From positions 1,612,001 through 1,676,000 of the forward strand of contig CP011077.1 in assembly GCA_000963575.1 (NCBI GenBank): a DNA stretch of 64,000 bases, written 5' to 3'. Position numbers and translations under genes: made by a program. This DNA comes from Klebsiella michiganensis (GTDB lineage Bacteria; Pseudomonadota; Gammaproteobacteria; Enterobacterales; Enterobacteriaceae). Below are positions 34,217-43,416 of this stretch, one piece after another (positions within the stretch are counted from its first letter, which is position 1; every line of letters starts with the position of its first letter). Below the pieces are notes generated by a model. It had not been told where the DNA came from. It ran no database searches and saw only the letters and a list, made by a program, of their open reading frames with translations.

Positions 34217-34978
34217 ATGGATCGCTTACTGATTATTAATGCCGATGACTTTGGCCTGAGTAAGGCGCAAAACTACGGCATTATCGAAGCGTTTCACCAC
34301 GGCGTGGTGACGTCAACCACCGCGATGGTTAATGCTGAAGCCATTAAACACGCCGCCGGACTATGCGCTCGCTACCCGGGGCTGGGGGTCGGCATGCATT
34401 TTGTGCTGACGTTGGGACAGCCGTTGACCAACATGCCGGTTCTGACTCGCGAAACAGGCGTGCTGGGTAAGTGGATTTGGGAAATGGCGGAGCAGGGGCA
34501 GCTTGCCCTGGATGAGATCAAGCGTGAGCTTGAAAGCCAGTATCAGCGCTTTATCGAGATTTTTGGTATTGAGCCAACCCATCTTGATAGCCACCATCAT
34601 GTACACATGATCCCGGAAATTTTCCCTGTTGTTGCGTCATTTGCCAAAGCGAAAGGTATTCCGCTGCGTGTCGATCGGGATGCCGCCACCCGGGATAATA
34701 TTTCACTGGCTGGGGTGCGGACTACGCAAGGATTTAGCAGTGAGTTCTACGGCGACGCGATTTCAGAAAACCTGCTGCTGGAGTGCGTGGATGCCTCGGC
34801 TAAGCGGCAGGAAGCTTCGCTGGAAGTGATGTGCCACCCGTCGTTTGTGGATAACACGTTGTTGAAAAGCAATTACTGCTACCCACGCCTTGCGGAGCTG
34901 GAAGTACTGACTTCCGCCGCGCTGAAGTACGCTATCGCTGAAAGGGGCTACCGGCTGGGCACCTTCCGCGACATCTAA
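34217..34978 (+). CDS. chbG: Chitooligosaccharide deacetylase ChbG
   Basis: A 253-residue YdjC-fold carbohydrate deacetylase. Metal and catalytic motifs are IINADDFGLS at the N-terminus and THLDSHHHVHMIPE in the middle, with the later VMCHPSF histidine. It deacetylates phosphorylated chitobiose, a step needed for induction by ChbR and for ChbF action. It is the last chb gene; no clear terminator follows before the NsrR-type site. Confidence 0.95.
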   Translation: MDRLLIINADDFGLSKAQNYGIIEAFHHGVVTSTTAMVNAEAIKHAAGLCARYPGLGVGMHFVLTLGQPLTNMPVLTRETGVLGKWIWEMAEQGQLALDEIKRELESQYQRFIEIFGIEPTHLDSHHHVHMIPEIFPVVASFAKAKGIPLRVDRDAATRDNISLAGVRTTQGFSSEFYGDAISENLLLECVDASAKRQEASLEVMCHPSFVDNTLLKSNYCYPRLAELEVLTSAALKYAIAERGYRLGTFRDI

Positions 34979-35009
34979 TTATCTGTTCGTATTTCAGCCC
35001 ATCGTCGAT

Positions 35010-35032
35010 AAGGTGTATTATAGTTGCACCTT
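35010..35032 (+). promoter_or_regulatory. NsrR operator upstream of ygbA
   Basis: Two 11-bp arms, AAGGTGTATTA and AGTTGCACCTT, separated by one base, match the NsrR consensus (AAGATGYATTT, N, AAATRCATCTT) at 17 of 22 positions. The palindrome extends to 12 exact outer pairs (35004-35015 with 35027-35038). TATTAT at 35016-35021 may be the -10, so binding would block transcription until nitric oxide damages the NsrR cluster. Confidence 0.7.
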
Positions 35033-35079
35033 ATCGACAATCATTGGCTGGACGCTTGACCGGTCAAACAGGTACTGCC

Positions 35080-35427
35080 ATGTCCGGAAAACGTATCCAG
35101 CGCGAAAAGCTCACCATCGCTAAAATGCTCGCCTTGTACGAGCGCAAAAATCCTGCTGCCAGCCCCGAACCCAATCATTACCAACAGCTTTACGATTACG
35201 CAGCCAAAAGGTTAGAGCGCTGTGCGTTTGGCGAAGAGAAACCCGCCTGCAAACATTGCCCCATTCATTGCTATCAGTCCGCAAAACGGGAAGAGATGAA
35301 GCAGGTAATGCGTTGGGGCGGCCCGCGTATGCTGTTCCACCATCCGATTCTGACCGTGCTTCATTTGATTGACGATCGCCGGCCGGTTCCACCACTGCCG
35401 GAGAAATATCAGCGCAAGAAAGAGTGA
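35080..35427 (+). CDS. ygbA: YgbA, nitrous oxide-stimulated promoter family protein
   Basis: A 115-residue basic cytoplasmic protein of the family called nitrous oxide-stimulated promoter protein, of which E. coli YgbA is a member. A cysteine cluster (RCAFGEEKPACKHCPIHCYQ) could bind metal or an iron-sulfur cluster. RWGGPRMLFHHPILTVLHLIDD is the conserved C-terminal half. The NsrR-type operator 48 nt upstream supports the assignment, since ygbA belongs to the NsrR regulon. Its biochemical role in nitric oxide stress is not established here. Confidence 0.85.
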   Translation: MSGKRIQREKLTIAKMLALYERKNPAASPEPNHYQQLYDYAAKRLERCAFGEEKPACKHCPIHCYQSAKREEMKQVMRWGGPRMLFHHPILTVLHLIDDRRPVPPLPEKYQRKKE

Positions 35428-35511
35428 CGGAGTGAGTCACGCTGGTTTCATCTTAAGCATGTATAAAAATAAACGCTGGAAAAACTGGGCGGTGTATCAG
35501 GAGTGAAAACC

Positions 35512-35970
35512 ATGGGGTATGTGGAAGACATGCGGGCGCTGGTGGGCCACCGGCTTTTGTTACTGGCCGGGGCGAATGTCATCATCACTGATGATAAGCA
35601 GCGCATTCTGTTGCAGCTCAGGCGCGATGGCGGCTGGGGATTACCTGGCGGGTTGCTTGAGCCGGGTGAAAGTCTGGAACAAACCGCTATTCGTGAAGTG
35701 AAAGAAGAGACGAATCTTGATGTTCACGGCCTGACATTACTCGGCACTTTTTCAGGCGCGGACTATACGTTTACGCTTGAAAATAAAGACAGGATTAACG
35801 TTATTACCTCGCTGTACGAGGTGACAAGCTGGTCAGGCAGCATGAGTAATGATCCTGCCGAAGGCCTGGCGCTAACCTTCTTTGCGGCAAGTGAGATCCC
35901 GGCAGAGACAAAGGATGAATACAGGATTTATATAGACCACTACCTGTCGCATAGAGCCGGGAAGCAGTAA
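35512..35970 (+). CDS. NUDIX hydrolase
   Basis: A 152-residue NUDIX domain protein. The Nudix box GGLLEPGESLEQTAIREVKE followed by ETNL fits GX5EX7REUXEEXGU, except that the final glycine is asparagine. It should hydrolyse a nucleoside diphosphate linked to another group; the substrate is unknown. The ATG at 35512 follows AGGAG by 8 nt; a GTG at 35503 overlaps that site and is less likely. It ends 24 nt before the tRNA-derived repeat array. Confidence 0.88.
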   Translation: MGYVEDMRALVGHRLLLLAGANVIITDDKQRILLQLRRDGGWGLPGGLLEPGESLEQTAIREVKEETNLDVHGLTLLGTFSGADYTFTLENKDRINVITSLYEVTSWSGSMSNDPAEGLALTFFAASEIPAETKDEYRIYIDHYLSHRAGKQ

Positions 35971-35994
35971 CCGAGGGCTACATTTGCGTCTGTT

Positions 35995-36807
35995 CCCCGG
36001 TCGAGGGTTCTCATCCGTCGCTCGCGGTGCAATATGCGAAAAAAAAGCCCGCATTTGCATGCGAGCTCTTCTTTAAATATGGCGGTGAGGGAGGGATATC
36101 ACTCGCGCCGTCCCTGGCGCTCGCCCTGCGGGTTGCCGGAGGCAATGCAAAACGGCTGTCCTGCCGTTTTGTTGAACCCTGGTCGAGGGTTTTCATCCGT
36201 CCCTCGCGGTGCAATATACGAAAAAAAAGCCCGCATTTGCATGCGAGCTTTTCTTTAAATATGGCGGTGAGGGAGGGATATCACTCGCGCCGTCCCTGGC
36301 GCTCGCCCTGCGGGTTGCCGGAGGCAATGCAAAACGGCTGTCCTGCCGTTTTGTTGAACCCTGGTCGAGGGTTCTCATCCGTCCCTCGCGGTGCAATATG
36401 CGAAAAAAAAGCCCGCATTTGCATGCGAGCTCTTCTTTGAATATGGCGGTGAGGGAGGGATATCACTCGCGCCGTCCCTGGCGCTCGCCCTGCGGGTTGC
36501 CGGAGGCAATGCAAAACGGCTGTCCTGCCGTTTTGTTGAACCCCGGTCGAGGGTTCTCATCCGTCCCTCGCGGTGCAATATGCGAAAAAAAAGCCCGCAT
36601 TTGCATGCGAGCTCTTCTTTAAATGTGGCGGTGAGGGAGGGATATCACTCGCGCCGTCCCTGGCGCTCGCCCTGCGGGTTGCCGGAGGCAATGCAAAACG
36701 GCTGTCCTGCCGTTTTGTTGAACCCTGGTCGAGGGTTCTCATCCGTCCCTCGCGGTGCAATATGCGAAAAAAAAGCCCGCATTTGCATGCGAGCTCTTCT
36801 TTAAATA
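35995..36807 (-). repeat. Tandem 182-bp repeats derived from the 3' end of tRNA-Ser
   Basis: About 4.5 units of exactly 182 bp lie downstream of the tRNA at 36808. The tRNA tail (TGGCGGTGAGGGAGGGAT on the plus strand, that is, the last 18 nt of the tRNA with CCA) recurs at 36080, 36262, 36444 and 36626, and then as part of the full gene at 36808. Each unit also carries a terminator (8-bp stem, eight T on the minus strand), for example at 36039-36066 and every 182 bp after. A hairpin AAAACGGC/GCCGTTTT and a T-arm-like hairpin (GAACCCT/AGGGTTC) recur as well. Units differ at only a few bases. The overlapping long open frames across the array are by-products of the repetition. Confidence 0.92.
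36767..36794 (-). terminator. Primary terminator of the first tRNA-Ser gene
   Basis: On the minus strand GCTCGCAT pairs with ATGCGGGC over a GCAA loop and is followed by eight T. It starts 14 nt after the CCA end. Four more copies follow in the repeat array. Confidence 0.88.
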
Positions 36808-36895
36808 TGGCGGTGAGGGAGGGATTCGAACCCTCGATACGTTGCCGTATACACACTTTCCAGGCGTGCTCCTTCAGCCACTCGGACACCTCACC
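36808..36895 (-). tRNA. tRNA-Ser (anticodon GGA), copy 1
   Basis: An 88-nt serine tRNA with encoded CCA. The acceptor starts GGTGAGG, the anticodon loop is CTGGAAA with anticodon GGA, the long variable arm is GTATACGGCAACGTAT, and the T arm is GAGGGTTCGAATCCCTC. It is almost identical to E. coli serW/serX, and serX lies in the corresponding place upstream of ghrA. The promoter is at 36937-36965. Confidence 0.97.
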
Positions 36896-36936
36896 ATATT
36901 GTTTTGCTGCACACCTTAGGTGGGCAACGGGGCGCT

Positions 36937-36965
36937 ACTATAGGGAGTCAGCCCTCTTCGGTCAA
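36937..36965 (-). promoter_or_regulatory. Promoter of tRNA-Ser copy 1
   Basis: On the minus strand TTGACC and TATAGT are separated by 17 bp and followed by GCGCCCC, a GC-rich discriminator typical of promoters under stringent control. Confidence 0.8.
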
Positions 36966-37091
36966 GCCTAATTTATGGATTATGCCGCGTTCGGTTAAGG
37001 TGTGAGCGGTCAGGGTGGTTTTAAGGCAAATTCGTCGGAAAAAGCTCCCGCCCGGCAAATCCCTTTGGGCGGGAGAGGGTCAATCATTATG

Positions 37092-38456
37092 CTAGCTGGC
37101 GTTGCCTCCCAGCGATTGCCAGAGCGTAATGCGGTTCTCCAGTTCAGTTTGTTGCAGTGAAATCAGCGACTGACGTGCGCTCCATAGCGTGCGCTGGGCC
37201 GTTAAGGCCGTCAGATAATCGCCGATGCCTGCCTGGTAGCGTTTTATCGCCAGATCAAAAGTTTGCTGCTCGGCTGCCACATACTGACGCTGGGCATCCA
37301 GCTCTTCGTTTAGCGTCGAGCGACGGGCTAAAGCATCCGACACGTCCTTAAACGCGCTCTGGATAGTTTTTTCGTAGCTCGCGATCAGCCCCTTCTGCTC
37401 TGCTTCGGCATAGCGCAATTGAGATAAATTGCTGCCGCCGGCAAACAGCGGTAGCGAGATCGACGGTGAAAATGACCAAACCTGCATCCCATGGCTAAAC
37501 AGCGAGGAGAGTGAGTCGCTGCCTACCCCCGCGCTGGCGGTCAGCGAGATTGAGGGGAAGAAGCTGGCCCGGGCGGCACCGATGTTGGCATAGGCTACTT
37601 TCAGGTTATGTTCGGCTTCCTGAATATCCGGCCTTGCCAGCAGCACAGATGAAGAGACTCCGGCAGGAACCAGCGTGATGGTATTTTGGTTCAGGCTTTC
37701 CAGTGAGCCGGGCAGTAATGATGGCGGCACGCTGCTGCCCGCCAGCAGATTGATGGCGTTCTTGTCCTGGATAACCAGCGTTTGGTAATTGGCCACGCTG
37801 GCTCGCGCCTGCTGGTAAACGCTGAAGGCCGAGGAAACATCCGTTGCGGCCGCGGTGCCAATCTGCTGCTGTTTTTGCACTATCTGCAGCGAGGCTTCCG
37901 CGCTGGACATCGTTTGCTGCGCCAGCTCAAGATTGCTGTTATCGGCCGCTAACGTGAGCCACGCTGTCGTTAGCTCGGCCACCAGCGTCAGACGAGTATT
38001 TTGTGCGGTGAATTCGCTGGCAAGCCAGGTTTCTCTGGCTGCCCGGGAAAGACTTTGATTGCGGCCAAACAAATCAAGCTCAAAGCTGGTCACCGCGCCG
38101 TCGGCCTGGGCGCTGGATGTCAGCCCGCTTTCTGTGGTGCGGCTGCGCGTGGAGCTTAACTCCGCGTTGAGTGAGGGAAACAGCGAAGCACGTTGAATAC
38201 CATACTGGGCTCTGGCGGCTTCAATATCGGCAATCGCTTTTTGCACATCGCGATTGCTGTTCAGCCCCATGCCCACCACTTGCTGCAGGCGGGTATCGTT
38301 CACCACCTGTTGCCAGCGGCCCACCACCGCGCGGGATTCGCCATTTGTGCCCGGCAGAGTGGCCGGGATGGGGGCGGCGGGGCGCTCATAATCAGGATCC
38401 AGAGAAACGCAGCCGGCGCTGAGCAGCGCCAGCAGGATAACGGAGAGACGAATCAT
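37092..38456 (-). CDS. RND efflux outer-membrane channel lipoprotein (OprM/NodT family)
   Basis: A 454-residue outer-membrane factor. The signal peptide ends in the lipobox LLSAGC, so it should be a lipoprotein. TolC-like repeats are visible as paired YGIQRASLFPSLNAELSSTRSR-type and ANIGAARASFFPSISLTASAG motifs. It forms the trimeric exit duct of the pump encoded upstream. It follows the RND gene by 3 nt in the leftward operon. A complete tripartite set with its own channel lets the operon work without TolC. Confidence 0.92.
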   Translation of the reverse strand: MIRLSVILLALLSAGCVSLDPDYERPAAPIPATLPGTNGESRAVVGRWQQVVNDTRLQQVVGMGLNSNRDVQKAIADIEAARAQYGIQRASLFPSLNAELSSTRSRTTESGLTSSAQADGAVTSFELDLFGRNQSLSRAARETWLASEFTAQNTRLTLVAELTTAWLTLAADNSNLELAQQTMSSAEASLQIVQKQQQIGTAAATDVSSAFSVYQQARASVANYQTLVIQDKNAINLLAGSSVPPSLLPGSLESLNQNTITLVPAGVSSSVLLARPDIQEAEHNLKVAYANIGAARASFFPSISLTASAGVGSDSLSSLFSHGMQVWSFSPSISLPLFAGGSNLSQLRYAEAEQKGLIASYEKTIQSAFKDVSDALARRSTLNEELDAQRQYVAAEQQTFDLAIKRYQAGIGDYLTALTAQRTLWSARQSLISLQQTELENRITLWQSLGGNAS

Positions 38457-38459
38457 GGT

Positions 38460-41400
38460 TTACCCCTTCGTACGACGTTGACCGGCGAACAGGCGTTTCA
38501 CCAGGACAAAGAAAAGAGGAACAAAGAAAATCGCGAGCAGGGTCGCGGTCAGCGTGCCGCCCACAATGCCTGTCCCGATGGCGATACGACTGTTCGCCCC
38601 CGCCCCGGTGGCGACGGCCAGCGGCGTGACCCCGGCGACAAATGCCAGAGACGTCATGATAATGGGGCGCAGGCGCGTTTGCGCCGCATGCAGGGCGGCA
38701 TGGCTAAGCGAATAGCCTTTATTTACGGCAGCTTCGGCATATTCAACAATCAGAATGGCGTTTTTAGACGATAAGCCAATCGTGGTAAGCAGTGCTACCT
38801 GGAAATAAATGTCGTTACTTAAGTCACGCATCCACGCGGCAAGCGCGGCGCCCAGCAGCCCCAAAGGAATGACCAGAATCACCGACAGCGGCACGGACCA
38901 GCTTTCATAGAGAGCGGCCAGGCACAAGAACACGACGAGAATGGAGACCGCATACAGGCTGAGCGCCTGGCCGCTGGCCAGCTTCTCCTGCAGGGAGAGC
39001 CCACTCCATGCCCAGTTTGTACCTGTTGGTAGGCTATTTGCCAGCACCTCCATTTTTTCCATTGCCGCACCGGAGCTGTACCCGGCGGCGTTTTCTCCCT
39101 GAATTTCGAAGGCCACCGAGCCGTTGTAGCGCACCAGGTTTTCCGGGCCGTATTGCCAGCGAGTGGTGGCGAATGCGGAGAACGGAGTCATGCTTTGATT
39201 TTCGCTGCGTACAAACCATTTTCCGAGATCGGATGGTGCCGCCCGGGTATCACTTTCTCCCTGGATATAGACCTTTTTCACGCGACCACGATCGATAAAA
39301 TCATTCACATAAGTCCCGCCCCAGGCGCTGGAAAGCGTGGAGGAAACCTCGCTCAGCGAAAGTCCTAACGAAACGGCTTTATTGCTGTCGATATCCACCT
39401 GAAGTTGTGGCATTTGCGGCAGATCGTTGGCGCGAACGGCCTGCAGGCCTGGGTCCTGATTCGCTTTGGCAATAAGCTGGTTGCGCAGGATAAACAACGC
39501 ATCGCGGTCAGTTCCGCCATTGGCAAGCAGCTCAAAGGTAAACCCGTTGCTTCTGCCCAGCCCGTCAACGGAAGGGGGGATCATGGCAAACAGCGACGCA
39601 TCCCGTAGCGTATTGAGCTCTCTCGTCGCCCGCAGGGCGATAGCCTGGGCCGTATTCTCTTCACCTTCACGTTCTGACCAGTTTTTTAGCGACACGAAAG
39701 CCATGCCGGTGTTTTGCCCGTTGCCGCTGAAGCTAAAGCCGTCGACGGTAAAAATGACGTTGGTGTTGGCTTTTTCTTTGGTCAGGAACCAGTCGGTGAC
39801 GGCGCGGTTGATTTCTGCCGTGCGCCCGGCGGTTGCCCCTGGGGGTAAAGTCCACTGCACCATGATCTGCCCCTGATCCTCTACGGGCAGGAAGCTACCC
39901 GGTAGCTTCCACATGACCAGCCCCATCGCGCCGCAGATGGCAACGTAAGCCAGCATGACGGTGGCATAATGACGAAGCGTATCTATTACGCGGCGTTTAT
40001 AGCTGCGCTCGGTGGTACGGTAAAGACGGTTAAAGCCGGCGAAAAAGCCAAGTTTATGCGACGTGGTATGCCTCAGGACGCTGCCACAAAGCGCCGGCGT
40101 CAGCGTCAGGGCGACTATCACCGACAGGATCATGGCGGAGATAATGGTGACTGAGAACTGGCGGTAAATGACCCCCGTCGAGCCGCCAAAAAACGCCATC
40201 GGCAGAAAGACGGCGGAGAGTACTAAGGCGATGGCTATCAGGGCGCCGGATATTTCACCCATGGATTTTTCAGTGGCCTCGCGCGCCGGGAGCCCTTCAT
40301 CGCGCATGATTCGTTCCACGTTTTCCACCACCACAATGGCGTCGTCTACCAGCAGGCCGATGGCCAGAACCATGGCAAACAGCGTCAGCGTGTTAATGGA
40401 ATAGCCAAAGAGGGCCAGCACGCCAAAGGTTCCCAGCAGCACGACCGGCACCGCCAGCGCAGGAATCAGCGTGGCGCGAACGTTCTGCAAAAAGAGATAC
40501 ATTACGAAGACCACCAGCAGAATGGCTTCAAACAGCGTTTGAATCACATCCTCAATGGAAATTTTGATGAACTCGGTGCTGTCTTTGGGGAAGGCAATTT
40601 TGTAGCCTTCCGGCATGGTGCGCTCAAACTCGGCAATTTTCTCTTTCACTCGCGTGGTGGTGTCCAGCGCGTTTGCCCCGGGCGCAAGCATCACGGCAAT
40701 TCCCGCTGCCGGGTGGCCGTTCAGTTTGGCTATAGAGGTGTAATCCTCGCTGCCCATTTCCACCCGGGCAACGTCGGCAAGGCGAATAGTTGCCCCGTTA
40801 GCCTGGCTTTTTACGATGATATTTTTGAACTGCTCCACGGTTTGTAGCCGGGACTGTGCGCGAACCGTCGCGGTGAGTTGCTGGGCATCAGAGGCCGGCA
40901 GGGCGCCAATTTTACCGGCAGAAACCTGGATGTTTTGCGCTTCAATCGCCGTTTGAATATCGGAAGGCATCAGCGCATAAGAAGCCAGCCTGGCTGGATC
41001 CATCCAGATCCGCATCGCATATTCAGCGCCGAACACCTGCAAGCTGCCGACGCCGGTAAGTCGGGCCATCGGGTCCTGAACGTTGCTGACCAGCCAGTCG
41101 GCGATATCGGAACTGTTGGCTTTATCCTGCTGGTCGTAAACGCCCATTATCATCAGGAAGCTGCTCTGGGACTTGACCACCGTCACGCCGGACTGCTGCA
41201 CCTCACTCGGCAGACGGGACTCTGCCTGCTGAACTTTGTTTTGTACCTGAACCTGCGCAGTATCGGGATCGGTGCCCTGCTCAAAGGTCACGGTAATGCT
41301 GACGGAACCGTCTGAGCTGCTGGTAGAGCTGAAATAGAGCAGGTTATCCAGTCCGGTCAACTGCTGCTCAATAACCTGAGTCACGCTGTTTTCCAGCGTT

Positions 41401-41567
41401 TCAGCCGAAGCCCCGGTGTAGGTGGCCGAAATTTTAATGGCGGGAGGCGCCACATCGGGATACTGGGCGACCGGTAGGGTGCGAATCGCCAGTACCCCGG
41501 CCAGCATAATAAGAATCGCTATGACCCAGGCAAAAACCGGCCGTCGAACGAAGAAGGTGGAGAACAT
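38460..41567 (-). CDS. RND multidrug efflux transporter (AcrB/MexB type)
   Basis: A 1035-residue HAE1-family RND pump with 12 transmembrane helices and two large periplasmic loops. The start MFSTFFVRRPVFAWVIAIL and the helix-4 proton relay LAIGLLVDDAIVVVENVER with its two aspartates are visible; GLSSKNAILIVEYAE marks helix 10. Such pumps export hydrophobic drugs, dyes and detergents by proton antiport. It overlaps the adaptor gene by one base. The substrate range cannot be read from the sequence. Confidence 0.94.
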   Translation of the reverse strand: MFSTFFVRRPVFAWVIAILIMLAGVLAIRTLPVAQYPDVAPPAIKISATYTGASAETLENSVTQVIEQQLTGLDNLLYFSSTSSSDGSVSITVTFEQGTDPDTAQVQVQNKVQQAESRLPSEVQQSGVTVVKSQSSFLMIMGVYDQQDKANSSDIADWLVSNVQDPMARLTGVGSLQVFGAEYAMRIWMDPARLASYALMPSDIQTAIEAQNIQVSAGKIGALPASDAQQLTATVRAQSRLQTVEQFKNIIVKSQANGATIRLADVARVEMGSEDYTSIAKLNGHPAAGIAVMLAPGANALDTTTRVKEKIAEFERTMPEGYKIAFPKDSTEFIKISIEDVIQTLFEAILLVVFVMYLFLQNVRATLIPALAVPVVLLGTFGVLALFGYSINTLTLFAMVLAIGLLVDDAIVVVENVERIMRDEGLPAREATEKSMGEISGALIAIALVLSAVFLPMAFFGGSTGVIYRQFSVTIISAMILSVIVALTLTPALCGSVLRHTTSHKLGFFAGFNRLYRTTERSYKRRVIDTLRHYATVMLAYVAICGAMGLVMWKLPGSFLPVEDQGQIMVQWTLPPGATAGRTAEINRAVTDWFLTKEKANTNVIFTVDGFSFSGNGQNTGMAFVSLKNWSEREGEENTAQAIALRATRELNTLRDASLFAMIPPSVDGLGRSNGFTFELLANGGTDRDALFILRNQLIAKANQDPGLQAVRANDLPQMPQLQVDIDSNKAVSLGLSLSEVSSTLSSAWGGTYVNDFIDRGRVKKVYIQGESDTRAAPSDLGKWFVRSENQSMTPFSAFATTRWQYGPENLVRYNGSVAFEIQGENAAGYSSGAAMEKMEVLANSLPTGTNWAWSGLSLQEKLASGQALSLYAVSILVVFLCLAALYESWSVPLSVILVIPLGLLGAALAAWMRDLSNDIYFQVALLTTIGLSSKNAILIVEYAEAAVNKGYSLSHAALHAAQTRLRPIIMTSLAFVAGVTPLAVATGAGANSRIAIGTGIVGGTLTATLLAIFFVPLFFVLVKRLFAGQRRTKG

Positions 41568-42688
41568 CAGGCTTTACCTCCGTCTTTGGTTATTTCCACG
41601 GGGGTAACCTGCTGCCCGACGCTTACTTTCCCTGTACCTTCAACGATCAGCCTGTCGCCGGCGTTCAGGCCACTCAGTACCAGCCATTTATCGCCATAGG
41701 TGGCGCCGGTTTCCAACGTCCGCTGCTCGACTTTATTTTCATCATCGACCACCAGTGCGGTGGCATTGCCCTTGGCATCGCGGGTAATGCCCTGCTGCGG
41801 GGCAAGAATTGCGTTATTCATAATGCCTTCATCAACCCGGGCGCGGACAAACATGCCGGGCAAAAGCTGCTGCTGGGGGTTGGCAAAAACGGCCCGCAGG
41901 GTGACGGACCCGGTTGATTCGTCCACGGCAACCTCCGTCAGCGCGAGGCGGCCTTTTTGCGCGTAAGTGCTGCCATCTTCCAGCAGCAAAGAGACGCTGA
42001 GCGTGTCGTCGTTTGTGGTCAGCGTTTGCTTGCGCAGGCGTAACAAATCCACGCTGGAGCGGGTGAGATCCACATAAATCGTGTTTAGCCCGCGAACGGT
42101 GGCCAGGGCACTCTCTTGCTCAGCCGAGACCAGTGCCCCAGGAGTAACGGAAGATATCCCGATTCGCCCGGCGATTGGCGAAGTGACGGTTGTCCAGTTG
42201 AGGTTGATTCGCGCACTTTCCAGCGCGGCTTTTTTTGATTCCACGCTGGCCTGGTCCTGATGACAGGCGGATTGCGCATCGTCGGCATCCTGCCGGGAGA
42301 CACCGTTTTCTTTCACTAATTGCCCATAGCGCCGGGCTTTCTGGCAATCGGCAACGACCAGTGCCTGCGCCTGTTTTAGTGACGCAGCGGCTTCGTTGTA
42401 AGCGGCCTGGAAGCTGGCTGGATTAATCTGGTAAAGCGGCTGGCCGGCTTTAACGTTATCTCCTTCATTAAACAGCCGCTTCTGGATAATACCTGTGACC
42501 TGAGGGCGAACTTCTGCGCTCATTGCGGCCGCGGTTCTCCCGGTAAGCTCGCTAATAACGGATACAGGCTGGCTGGCTAATGTAGTAATCCCCACTTCCG
42601 GGAAGGGAAGTGTCGGTGCCGATATATCTTCATTATTACATCCGCTCAGGAGAAATAATGTGACTACAGATGTTTGAATATATTTCAT
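41567..42688 (-). CDS. RND efflux periplasmic adaptor lipoprotein
   Basis: A 373-residue membrane-fusion protein. The N-terminus has the lipobox LLSGC. The split lipoyl domain (VRPQVTGIIQKRLFNEGDNV and TVTSPIAGRIGISSVTPG) flanks a coiled-coil hairpin at about residues 100-165. It bridges the pump and the outer-membrane channel. It is the first gene of the leftward efflux operon. A perfect palindrome TCCGAATATTCGGA at 42760-42773 lies upstream and may be an operator. Confidence 0.92.
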   Translation of the reverse strand: MKYIQTSVVTLFLLSGCNNEDISAPTLPFPEVGITTLASQPVSVISELTGRTAAAMSAEVRPQVTGIIQKRLFNEGDNVKAGQPLYQINPASFQAAYNEAAASLKQAQALVVADCQKARRYGQLVKENGVSRQDADDAQSACHQDQASVESKKAALESARINLNWTTVTSPIAGRIGISSVTPGALVSAEQESALATVRGLNTIYVDLTRSSVDLLRLRKQTLTTNDDTLSVSLLLEDGSTYAQKGRLALTEVAVDESTGSVTLRAVFANPQQQLLPGMFVRARVDEGIMNNAILAPQQGITRDAKGNATALVVDDENKVEQRTLETGATYGDKWLVLSGLNAGDRLIVEGTGKVSVGQQVTPVEITKDGGKA

Positions 42689-42824
42689 CTCTTTTCTCAG
42701 GGTGAAGGATGTCCGCCTCGCTATTGCGCAAGGAATAAAGTTTCAGGCACTCGTCTCTCTCCGAATATTCGGAAATAATAAAAGTAGGGGAGGTGTTATT
42801 CCCCTGGTGTTGGTTTAAATAAAA

Positions 42825-43394
42825 CTAGTTAATGCCAATCAGCATATTAATGATTTCGCGATACACTTTTTCCATGGCCTGGGGTTCAACTTTCTGCGAT
42901 GTCAGGCGGCGATAAATCGTACCCTCCATCATCACAGCCGTGACTTCAACGCTGCAGCGCACACGCTCTTCGGTTAAATGAGGGTGGTCTTTTTTAAGGT
43001 GTAAACATGCGGTTTTGAAAATACGTTCATCGGCCTCGGCAAGCCAGGCGGCCACCTGTGGGTTACGCGTGGCTTCGGCCGAGATTTCCAGCATTAAAGT
43101 GTCATCTTCTTCGTTGAGGCTAATTCGGCTGGCAAGCAGGTTGGGGATAATATCCGTCGGGCTTTTATCCGACATGTCGGCAATACGCTTATCGATAATA
43201 CGGTGAATAATGGCTTCAATAATGGCGTCTTTATTGCTGAAGTAGCGATAAATTTGCCCGACGCTTAGCTGCGCCTCTGTGGCAATTTGCGACATACTGG
43301 CCGCGTGAAAACCGCTGCTGGTAAAGCAGCGTCTGGCGGCGGCAATAATGTCGTTTTGCCGGGCTTTGTGCCGGGCTTCTAGCTTGCTACTCAT
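42825..43394 (-). CDS. TetR-family regulator of the efflux operon
   Basis: A 189-residue TetR regulator. The helix-turn-helix covers AASMSQIATEAQLSVGQIYRYF and is followed by NKDAIIEAI. It lies directly upstream of the adaptor gene on the same strand, the position of a local repressor such as AcrR, although AcrR is divergent. A 20-bp palindrome upstream of its own start suggests autoregulation. Its stop is followed by a weak hairpin (AGGGGA/TCCCCT), so the efflux genes probably have their own promoter. Confidence 0.88.
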   Translation of the reverse strand: MSSKLEARHKARQNDIIAAARRCFTSSGFHAASMSQIATEAQLSVGQIYRYFSNKDAIIEAIIHRIIDKRIADMSDKSPTDIIPNLLASRISLNEEDDTLMLEISAEATRNPQVAAWLAEADERIFKTACLHLKKDHPHLTEERVRCSVEVTAVMMEGTIYRRLTSQKVEPQAMEKVYREIINMLIGIN

Positions 43395-43416
43395 TGCTGG
43401 CTCCGTATTTTAATTT

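Noticed and set aside
35995..36807. CRISPR-like periodic array
   Set aside because: Units are 182 bp and repeated over their whole length without unique spacers, and no cas gene is present. The repeats derive from a tRNA end.
36027..36971. Several overlapping open frames of about 137 codons on the plus strand and 67-110 codons on the minus strand
   Set aside because: They arise because the 182-bp unit lacks stops in several frames. The products are shifted copies of each other, cross tRNA and terminator sequence, and have no start signals.
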